In this document: one piece after another, positions 17,932 through 24,971 of the stretch
Layout: each line of letters opens with the position of its first letter
Numbering within the stretch: position 1 is the stretch's first letter
DNA from: an uncultured Halomonas sp.
GTDB taxonomy: Bacteria; Pseudomonadota; Gammaproteobacteria; Pseudomonadales; Halomonadaceae
Length of the DNA stretch: 64,000 bases
Assembly: GCF_947490095.1 (NCBI RefSeq)
Contig: NZ_CANLFS010000005.1
Span: 1 to 64,000 of the forward strand
Reading direction: 5' to 3'
Made by a program: the position numbers and the translations under genes
The notes under the pieces: model-generated
What the model saw: the letters and a program-made list of their open reading frames with translations, nothing else
What the model was told of the DNA's origin: nothing
Database searches by the model: none

Positions 17932-19119
17932 ATGTTCAATGAAGAGCACAACCTTGTCCCATTGCGTTGGGCCATGGTCGGTGGCGGTCGTGGTAGCGAA
18001 ATTGGCCACGCCCATCGGGCGGCAGCACACCGCGACGGCCTATTCCAACTAGTCGCCGGCGCCTTTGACCTGGATGCCGATCGCGGACGCGCCTTCGGCA
18101 GCAACCTGGGGCTGGATCCCGACCGTTGCTATGCAGATTACGCGACCATGTTCGCGGCCGAAACTCAGCGCCCCGATGGAATACAAGCGGTCAGCATCGC
18201 CACACCTAACAGCACCCACTACGCCATAAGCTTGGCCGCCCTCAGAGCCGGTCTGCATGTGATCTGCGAAAAGCCCGTGACATTTACAGTTGCTGAGGCA
18301 GAGGAGCTCAGAGTCGAGGCGCAAGCTCGTGGCCGAGTGTTTGGCGTCATGTATGGCTACAGCGGCTTTCAGATGCTGCATCAAGCACGCGCCATGGTAC
18401 AGAGCGGTGAGCTGGGTCAAGTGCGAGTGGTCAACATGCAGTTTGCCCATGGCTTCCACAGCCAGCCAGTAGAACAAGCCAGTAGCGGAGCCAAGTGGCG
18501 CACTAGCCCGTCGGTCTCTGGTTCGACCTATGTGCTGGGTGATCTCGGCACGCACATCTTTCATGCCGGCCAGTACATTACAGGCCTCAAAGTCGAGCGC
18601 TTGATGTGTCATCGCCAGAGCTTCGTAGCATCTCGAGCTCCCCTGGAAGACAATGCTCAGGTAATGCTCCAATACAAAAGCGGTGCAGTGGGATCTCTTT
18701 GGGCCAGTGCTGTAAATGCCGGCTCAATGCATCAACAGAAGATTCGTGTAGTCGGCGAGAAGGCCAGCATCGAGTGGTGGGATGAATATCCCAACCAGCT
18801 ACGCTATGAGGTGCAAGGCGAGCCCGTACGCATTCTCGAGCGTGGCATGGGCTATCTAGCCGCAGAAGATGCCGGCGTGTCTTGTAATCGGATCGGTGGC
18901 GGCCATGCCGAGGGGTTCTTCGAATCCTGGGCCAATATCTATCATCGCTATGCCCTGGCTATGCATGATGCCGAAGCTCGCCAGCAAGGCACGGCATCAG
19001 TAGACGATACGCAAAGCAACGTATGGTATCCGGATATCGATAGCGGCATCGAGGGCGTACGTCTTTTAGAGTGCTGTGTGGAATCCGCTGACAATGACAG
19101 TCGCTGGGTGACGTTCTAG
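17932..19119 (+). CDS. Gfo/Idh/MocA-family oxidoreductase (second paralogue)
   Basis: NAD(P)-dependent dehydrogenase (395 residues) with VGGGRGSEIGHAH at the nucleotide site, CEKP and DLGTHIFH as the predicted catalytic segment. It shares many positions with the dehydrogenase at 9991 but lacks that protein's Ser/Thr-rich N-terminal extension. Between an IolD and an IolE/IolI-like gene, an inositol- or inosose-type substrate is the natural guess, in the role of IolG, IolX or IolW; the canonical iolG is at 34982. The ATG at 17932 follows AAAGGAGAG. Confidence 0.85.
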   Translation: MFNEEHNLVPLRWAMVGGGRGSEIGHAHRAAAHRDGLFQLVAGAFDLDADRGRAFGSNLGLDPDRCYADYATMFAAETQRPDGIQAVSIATPNSTHYAISLAALRAGLHVICEKPVTFTVAEAEELRVEAQARGRVFGVMYGYSGFQMLHQARAMVQSGELGQVRVVNMQFAHGFHSQPVEQASSGAKWRTSPSVSGSTYVLGDLGTHIFHAGQYITGLKVERLMCHRQSFVASRAPLEDNAQVMLQYKSGAVGSLWASAVNAGSMHQQKIRVVGEKASIEWWDEYPNQLRYEVQGEPVRILERGMGYLAAEDAGVSCNRIGGGHAEGFFESWANIYHRYALAMHDAEARQQGTASVDDTQSNVWYPDIDSGIEGVRLLECCVESADNDSRWVTF

Positions 19120-19221
19120 GCCGAGTGCCGGGACAGCTCTTTCCTCATGAGAGTTGCTATTTCGATAACCACGATTTTGAGAACTTTTATCACAACTACG
19201 ACAACGACTAGGATGAATACC

Positions 19222-20130
19222 ATGCAAATTAAACTAGCCAACGCGCCATGCTCCTGGGGTATCGAGTTTTCCGACAACCCTGCCAACCCAGCCTGGCAGA
19301 CCGTACTGGATGAACTGGCAGACGCCGGCTTCAAAGCCACCGAGCTAGGGCCGTTGAACTATCTTCCCACCGATGCGACAACCCTGTCTGACGCCTTGAA
19401 AAGTCGTGGACTGGAACTTATCGCCGGCACCATCTTCAAACACCTTCACGACCCTGAGCGTCGCCAGGAAATTCTCGATTATACTCGTGCAACCTGCGAA
19501 GTGCTCAAACCGCAACAAGGCAGCTATATGGTCATCATCGACCATGTCAGCTCGCCACGCACCGATGAAGCCGGCCAACCGGCTACCGCAACACGCTTGA
19601 GCGATGCACAGTGGGACGAGATGATGACCACAATTCATCTTGTGGCCAAGATTTGCCAAGAATACGATGTTATGCCTGTGTTACACCCGCATGCTGGCAC
19701 CTATATAGAGTACCGTGACGAAGTCGATCGCGCTATGGCCGACCTCGACAGTAACCTCGTTAAGCTTTGCGTCGATACCGGCCATAGTGTCTATGCTGGA
19801 ATAGATCCAGCGGAGCTAATCCGTCAGTATGGAAAACGTGTGGCCTATATTCACTTCAAGGATATTCAGGCACAGGTACTAGAACAGGTTGTAAATGACG
19901 GAGTCGACTTCTATACCGCCATCGGCCAAGGCGTATTCTGCCCGCTCGGACAGGGCTGCGTAGATTTCGATGCCGTACGTGAAAGCCTACAATCAGTCGG
20001 CTACTCTGGCTGGATTACTGTCGAGCAGGATGTAGATCCAACTAAAGACAACAGTGAGCTCGAGAACGCCAGAGAGAGTCGAGAGTTTATCGAGAAAAGC
20101 ATGGTGGGTAGAATGTCTACCAACACCTGA
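19222..20130 (+). CDS. Sugar-phosphate-isomerase/epimerase-like TIM barrel (IolE/IolI-related)
   Basis: AP-endonuclease-2/xylose-isomerase-like TIM-barrel protein (302 residues). Metal ligands are suggested by TELGPLNYLP (Glu), HPHAGTY (His), CVDTGH (Asp/His), HFKDI (His) and TVEQD (Glu). It starts NAPCSWG rather than the NPLTW of canonical IolE (compare 24008), so it is a separate subfamily; inosose dehydratase or inosose isomerase are both possible. The ATG at 19222 is preferred because AGGA lies eight bases upstream; an earlier in-frame ATG adds an odd Thr-rich leader. The Gfo/Idh gene is 102 bases upstream. Confidence 0.75.
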   Translation: MQIKLANAPCSWGIEFSDNPANPAWQTVLDELADAGFKATELGPLNYLPTDATTLSDALKSRGLELIAGTIFKHLHDPERRQEILDYTRATCEVLKPQQGSYMVIIDHVSSPRTDEAGQPATATRLSDAQWDEMMTTIHLVAKICQEYDVMPVLHPHAGTYIEYRDEVDRAMADLDSNLVKLCVDTGHSVYAGIDPAELIRQYGKRVAYIHFKDIQAQVLEQVVNDGVDFYTAIGQGVFCPLGQGCVDFDAVRESLQSVGYSGWITVEQDVDPTKDNSELENARESREFIEKSMVGRMSTNT

Positions 20131-20224
20131 CAAGTTAATGTCGTCAGCTTATCAAGCTAGCCATATCCAGAAAACTCTACTTCTATATTTATAAAATGGC
20201 TTCACTATAGAAAACTTTCCTGAA

Positions 20225-20243
20225 AGGCCTGCTAAGCAGGCCT
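20225..20243 (+). terminator. Hairpin between the IolE-like gene and the MFS transporter
   Basis: A perfect eight-base-pair stem, AGGCCTGC-TAA-GCAGGCCT. It is followed by TTATAACATATAAA rather than a clean T-tract, so it could be an attenuating or processing hairpin rather than a full terminator before the transporter gene 34 bases later. Confidence 0.5.
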
Positions 20244-20276
20244 TATAACATATAAAACTAATTAAGAGAAAACATC

Positions 20277-21767
20277 ATGCCCACACACCAAAGCACTGCT
20301 TCTTGTGCTTCCAATGAACCAACATCAAGAAAGCAAGAGCGATTAACTCTAAAACAATTAATATACTTGATAAAAATAATTCTTGTCGCCGCTCTTGGCG
20401 GGCTTCTGTTCGGATACGACACCGGTGTAATTTCCGGCGCCATCGGGCCGATTGCTAATTATTTTGAGCTATCGTCTGCCGCCAAGGGTTGGGCTGTATC
20501 CTCTGTAGTAATCGGCTGTATATTAGGCGCACTAATCGCCGGCCGATTATCAATGGCCTATGGGCGCAAGGCTGTGTTTCTTCTATCCGCGCTTATGTTC
20601 ACGGCCTCGGCTATCGGCTCTGGTCTATCTAATACCTTTGAATACTACATATGGTGGCGTATTCTTGGCGGAATAGCAGTTGGTATGGCTAGCGTTATAG
20701 CCCCCATGTATATCTCTGAGATGTCTCCAGGATATCTCCGTGGCCGCACCGTTAGCCTGTTTCAACAGTCGGTGGTGTTTGGCCAAATGGTAGTATTTTT
20801 CGTTAATTATTTTATTGCAAAGGGCATGGCAGAAACTTGGATTATTAATTACGGATGGCGCTGGATGCTAGGATCAGAAGCCTTTATCTCTATTCTCTTT
20901 GCTTTGTTAATCCCCTTCGTACCGGAGTCACCGCGCTGGTTAGTACTCAAGGGTCGTCTCGACGAGGCTCGTACTGTATTGGCACGATTCCATCGCAATG
21001 ATTCTATTGAAACCACTCTGAAAGAGATCCAAAAATCTTTTCATAGTAATGAAAATAAACGCCATATCTCACTTCGGACTAAAGGTTTTTTCGGCTTGGT
21101 GGCGATCGGTATATTTATCGCTTCTGCTCAGCAACTTACCGGCATAAACGTGGTAATGTATTACGCTCCCGATGTACTTTCTTCCGTGACCTCCAGCAAT
21201 GAAGATGCTCTCCTGCAAACTTCGATCATGGGCGTCACCTTTGTTGCTGGTAACCTTCTTGGCATGCTGCTGATTGACAAGGTAGGTCGCCGTCCTCTGT
21301 TGATTGCAGGCAGCATTGGAAGTATCATCGCCATGACGATCTTGGGAATCGTAATCGCCGGTGGAAAACCAGGTATTAGTGCTCTTCTCGCATTAATTCT
21401 TTATGTGGTGTCGTTTGCTATTTCTTGGGGCTGCGTGTGTTGGACATTAATCTCCGAGATCTTTCCAAATGCGATTCGCTCACGCGCTATGTCTTTGGCG
21501 GTAGCAGCCCAATGGTTTATGGGATTTATTGTCACTCAGACCTTCCCGATGCTGCGTGAAAACGATTTCCTTAATGAGCTAACCGGCGGTGGCTTCAGCT
21601 TCTGGCTATACGCAGCACTCACCCTATTCAGCCTGCTGATAGTGCTACGTTATGTGCCAGAGACTAAAGGAAAAACACTTGAAGAACTGGAAGACATTAC
21701 TGGAACTCGATTAAGTAGACGCCGTAGACTCTTAGCACGTCAGAAGACGTCTTATTCGACCCCATAA
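20277..21767 (+). CDS. MFS sugar-porter-family transporter (IolT/XylE-like)
   Basis: Twelve-helix proton-coupled importer (496 residues) of the sugar porter family. Signatures include GGLLFGYDTGVISGA in helix 1, PESPRWL after helix 6, QQLTGIN in helix 7, GRRPLL in the loop between helices 8 and 9, and PETKGKTLEELE at the C-terminus. The family covers inositol (IolT) and aldoses (XylE, GalP, AraE). Position at the end of the LacI module makes it the likely uptake system for that module's substrate. Codon use is noticeably AT-rich (for example 16 G+C of 60 bases at 21001-21060), unlike the flanking chromosome. Confidence 0.9.
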   Translation: MPTHQSTASCASNEPTSRKQERLTLKQLIYLIKIILVAALGGLLFGYDTGVISGAIGPIANYFELSSAAKGWAVSSVVIGCILGALIAGRLSMAYGRKAVFLLSALMFTASAIGSGLSNTFEYYIWWRILGGIAVGMASVIAPMYISEMSPGYLRGRTVSLFQQSVVFGQMVVFFVNYFIAKGMAETWIINYGWRWMLGSEAFISILFALLIPFVPESPRWLVLKGRLDEARTVLARFHRNDSIETTLKEIQKSFHSNENKRHISLRTKGFFGLVAIGIFIASAQQLTGINVVMYYAPDVLSSVTSSNEDALLQTSIMGVTFVAGNLLGMLLIDKVGRRPLLIAGSIGSIIAMTILGIVIAGGKPGISALLALILYVVSFAISWGCVCWTLISEIFPNAIRSRAMSLAVAAQWFMGFIVTQTFPMLRENDFLNELTGGGFSFWLYAALTLFSLLIVLRYVPETKGKTLEELEDITGTRLSRRRRLLARQKTSYSTP

Positions 21768-21971
21768 AATTTAAAATCACTTTAACGCCCTGCTACCGAA
21801 CCTCTTCGCTGCAGGGCTTCACCATCTAAAATTTCAAAATTTTTACACCCTAAACTCTCAATAACAAGATACTTTCAAACCATTTTATTGTCGACCCCTT
21901 GTAACCAACCACTCTTTTTTAAATAACTCATGCCGTTTGCCCTGGCATGCTTTTATCACGGTTATCGGCAA

Positions 21972-22254
21972 TTAATGGTGCAGCGTCTCCTGTGGAATAT
22001 GGAGATTGTATAACCCAATGTAACGCATGAATGTCTGCTCTAGGCCCTCGCCTGAGACAGGCATAGCACCGAGTCGTCAGTACATCGCTAATCTGGCCAT
22101 CCCGGCTTATTAACCGGTGCTCAACACCACGGAGTTGACACTCTTTATCTAAGAGATGGCAACTGCTGGGCTTGCGCTCATCCGCTCGAGTGAAGCGATC
22201 AGTGAACGACTTACCGTTTTCAGTAAGCCCCGTTTGGATCTTGAGACCGCCCTC
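21972..22254 (-). pseudogene. IS481-family transposase remnant
   Basis: Translating the minus strand gives GLTENGKSFTDRF, then GVEHRLI, then after a jump QISDVLTTR, and in another frame EGLEQTFMRYIGLYNLHIPQ followed by a stop at 21972. These pieces, in this order, match the C-terminal half of IS481-type DDE transposases. Between HRLI and QISDVL the usual NGMVERFN stretch, which holds the catalytic Glu, is missing, and a frameshift lies just before EGLEQ. No N-terminal half or terminal inverted repeats are visible. The element is dead. Confidence 0.85.
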
Positions 22255-22261
22255 CCTCGCG

Positions 22262-22361
22262 GCTAGCAGAGGGTAATCCCTATAGGCGACTTTATCATCC
22301 GGGACCCTACAGCTAGCAGAGGATAGCCCCTATAGACGGCTGGATCATCTAGATCCCTACA
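22262..22361. repeat. Two tandem 50-bp imperfect direct repeats
   Basis: 22262-22311 and 22312-22361 both begin GCTAGCAGAG and end CCCTACA. By eye they agree at about 39 of 50 positions. They abut the truncated end of the IS481 remnant. No palindrome or coding capacity was found in them. Confidence 0.8.
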
Positions 22362-22469
22362 CCTACGGGAAGAGTTATGGTGCTTAAACTGACATAAACC
22401 GCTTCAAATATTAAAAAAATTTGGGCGCATATATAGTACGCCCAAATATTATATCAATGAACTTCTAAT

Positions 22470-23972
22470 TCAATGCGTGGGCATGGTGAAGTGGTTGGTT
22501 TCTTCGCGAATGCCACTAGGCCAACGTTGGGTGATCGTCTTCATGCGAGTATTGAAGCGCACTCCATCGGGGCCGTGCATGTGAAGCGGCCCGAACAGCG
22601 AACGCTTCCAGCCACCAAAGCTATGAAAAGCCATCGGCACCGGAATCGGCACGTTGACGCCGACCATGCCTACCTGTATGCGCTCGCAATACTGACGGGC
22701 CGCATCACCATCACGAGTAAAAATAGCCGTACCGTTACCGAACTCATGATCATTGATCATCTGCACGGCTTCGTCGAAGCTCGCCGCTCGAGCAATCGCT
22801 AGCACAGGACCAAAAATTTCCTCACTGTGAATACGCATGCCCGGGGTAACGTGATCAAACAGCGTGCCACCGATAAAGAAGCCATTACCAAAGCTCTCGG
22901 CTACGGTGTCTCGGCCATCCACTACCAGTTCGGCACCCTCATCGATACCGGCCTGAATATAGCCTTCGACCTTCTCAAGATGTTCTCGACTCACCAAGGG
23001 CCCCATATCGTTATCGGGTCCGTCGACGATACCTGGCCCCACGGTCAGACTATCGAGTTCGGCGACCAACTTATCACGCAGGCGCTTGGCGGTCTCCTCA
23101 CCCACCGGCACGGCAACAGAAATGGCCATGCAGCGCTCGCCGGCAGAGCCGTAGGCTGCTCCCATCAGTGCTCCAACGGCCTGATCGAGGTCAGCATCGG
23201 GCATGATCACCATATGGTTCTTGGCACCACCCAAGGCCTGGACGCGTTTGCCATGGGCTGACGCAGTGGCGTAAATATATTCGGCAATTGGCGTGGATCC
23301 AACAAAGCTAACCGCTTCAACTCGTTCATCAGTCAGCAGTACATCAACTGATTCCTTGTCACCGTTGACCACGTTGAATACTCCATCAGGAAGACCCGCT
23401 TCCTTGAGCAACTCGGCCAGCCGCATCGGCGTGGAAGGATCCTTCTCTGAAGGCTTCATCACGAAGGTATTGCCGCAGGCCAAGGCAATGGGAAACATCC
23501 ACATCGGTACCATGGCTGGAAAGTTGAACGGTGCGATGCCGGCACATACCCCAAGGGGCTGCATCATGGAGTAGCTATCCACGCCAGTACCCACGTTCAT
23601 GGAGTGCTCGCCCTTCTGCAGATGGGGGATGCCACAGGCAAACTCCACCACTTCCATGCCACGAATAACCTCGCCCTTGGCGTCGGAAAACACCTTGCCG
23701 TGCTCGCTAGAGATCAGCCGCGCCAGCTCGTCGGCATGCTGTTCGACTAACGTTTTGAAGTTGAAAAGGATGCGGGCACGACGCACTGGCGTCACTTTTG
23801 ACCAGTCGGCAAAGGCATCATGTGCGATGCGAACAGCCTCCCGGGTCTCATTGGCGGAAGCCAGCGACACCACGGCACTTTGCTCGCCAGTGGCTGGATT
23901 ATAAACAGGCGCGGTACGCTCACTCTGGCCCGGGGTGATGCGGCCATTCAAGAAATGGTGAATCTGATTCAT
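22470..23972 (-). CDS. iolA: Methylmalonate-semialdehyde dehydrogenase IolA/MmsA
   Basis: CoA-acylating aldehyde dehydrogenase (500 residues) that converts malonate semialdehyde, the end product of inositol breakdown, to acetyl-CoA and CO2 with NAD. The nucleophile is Cys281 in GSAGERCMA, and the NFPAMVPMWMFP and SFVGSTPIAEYIY segments are those of MmsA rather than generic aldehyde dehydrogenases. The ATG at 23972 is nine bases after GGAGAG; an ATG three codons earlier lies too close to that site. It is the last gene of the iol operon, 35 bases after iolE. Confidence 0.93.
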   Translation of the reverse strand: MNQIHHFLNGRITPGQSERTAPVYNPATGEQSAVVSLASANETREAVRIAHDAFADWSKVTPVRRARILFNFKTLVEQHADELARLISSEHGKVFSDAKGEVIRGMEVVEFACGIPHLQKGEHSMNVGTGVDSYSMMQPLGVCAGIAPFNFPAMVPMWMFPIALACGNTFVMKPSEKDPSTPMRLAELLKEAGLPDGVFNVVNGDKESVDVLLTDERVEAVSFVGSTPIAEYIYATASAHGKRVQALGGAKNHMVIMPDADLDQAVGALMGAAYGSAGERCMAISVAVPVGEETAKRLRDKLVAELDSLTVGPGIVDGPDNDMGPLVSREHLEKVEGYIQAGIDEGAELVVDGRDTVAESFGNGFFIGGTLFDHVTPGMRIHSEEIFGPVLAIARAASFDEAVQMINDHEFGNGTAIFTRDGDAARQYCERIQVGMVGVNVPIPVPMAFHSFGGWKRSLFGPLHMHGPDGVRFNTRMKTITQRWPSGIREETNHFTMPTH

Positions 23973-24007
23973 GGGTTTCATCTCTCCAGTATCTAAATCG
24001 GGAAAAT

Positions 24008-24910
24008 TCAATCGGCGATGCAAAAACCGGCCTGCTCGGCCAATGAGCGCAGATTGTGATAGCCCAGACGCGCATAGGTCAGCGGGTGAGCCACCTCAGG
24101 ATCCTGCTCGGCTTCCACCACCAGCCAACCCTCGTAGCCGGCTTCGCTTAGGTGTTTCAGGGTCGGCAGAAAATCGACATCGCCGTCACCGGGCACGGTG
24201 AAGAGGCCATCGAGAACGCCATCGAGGAAGGACTTGTCACGATTGCGTAATGACTTCATTACCGAAAAGCGCACATCTTTACAGTGCACATGGTTTATCC
24301 GCGAAACGTAGCGCTTGGCGATGGCCAGCGAGTCGCCGCCGGCACCATACAGGTGACCGAGATCCAAAAGCAGGCCAACAGAGTCGCTAGTGTTATCCAT
24401 CAGGCGCTCCACGTCGGTCTGGCTTTCCACTACAGTGCCCAAGTGGTGGTGATAGGCCAGACTCACCCCCTGTTTTTCAAGGTAGTCGCCGACCACACTT
24501 AAGCCCTTGGTGAGGCGCCGCCAGTCACTGTCATCCAGATGCGGGCGCCGAGAAAGCGGGGTCGTCTGACTGCCGTGGACGCAACGACTCACCTCGCAAA
24601 ACACCATCACTTTGGCGCCACAGGCCTTCAGCAGGCCAAGATGTTCCTGAAGCGCCGCGATCTCTTCCTCGGGACTACGCTCCAGCAGTCGGGCCGAGTA
24701 CCAACCAGAGACCAGGGAAAGATCGTGCTCTCCCAGTCCTTGCGATAGGGTCACGGGGGTGCGCGGAAACTTGTTGCCCAATTCGAAGCCGGAGAAACCG
24801 GCCTCTCGCCCTTCGGCGAGGCAAGTCTCAAGTGGCGTGTCGGCCCCCAGACTAGGTAGGTCGTCGTTAGTCCAGGTCAGGGGATTGATTCCCAGGCGTA
24901 TGGTGCTCAT
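24008..24910 (-). CDS. iolE: Inosose dehydratase IolE
   Basis: Cobalt/manganese-dependent 2-keto-myo-inositol dehydratase (300 residues), second step of the classical pathway. The N-terminus GINPLTWTNDDLPSLG and FELGNKFPR are typical of IolE. Metal-site residues are visible in YHHHLGT, LLLDLGHLYG, HCKDV and VVEAEQD. The ATG at 24910 is seven bases after AAGGAG; the ATG two codons earlier is too close. It lies between iolD and iolA. Confidence 0.93.
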   Translation of the reverse strand: MSTIRLGINPLTWTNDDLPSLGADTPLETCLAEGREAGFSGFELGNKFPRTPVTLSQGLGEHDLSLVSGWYSARLLERSPEEEIAALQEHLGLLKACGAKVMVFCEVSRCVHGSQTTPLSRRPHLDDSDWRRLTKGLSVVGDYLEKQGVSLAYHHHLGTVVESQTDVERLMDNTSDSVGLLLDLGHLYGAGGDSLAIAKRYVSRINHVHCKDVRFSVMKSLRNRDKSFLDGVLDGLFTVPGDGDVDFLPTLKHLSEAGYEGWLVVEAEQDPEVAHPLTYARLGYHNLRSLAEQAGFCIAD

Positions 24911-24971
24911 CCACATGCTCCTTGATGGAGCGGGTCTAAAACCCGCTCACGAGACTCTTCATCGAACGTGA

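Larger units (their letters stand above)
21768..22469. other. Gene-free junction between the two sugar modules
   Basis: About 700 bases with no intact gene. From left to right: a weak inverted repeat GCCCTGC/GCAGGGC (21787-21817), an AT-rich stretch, a decayed IS481-family transposase fragment (21972-22254, minus strand), two 50-bp direct repeats (22262-22361), and an AT-rich tract next to the iolA stop codon. Confidence 0.7.
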
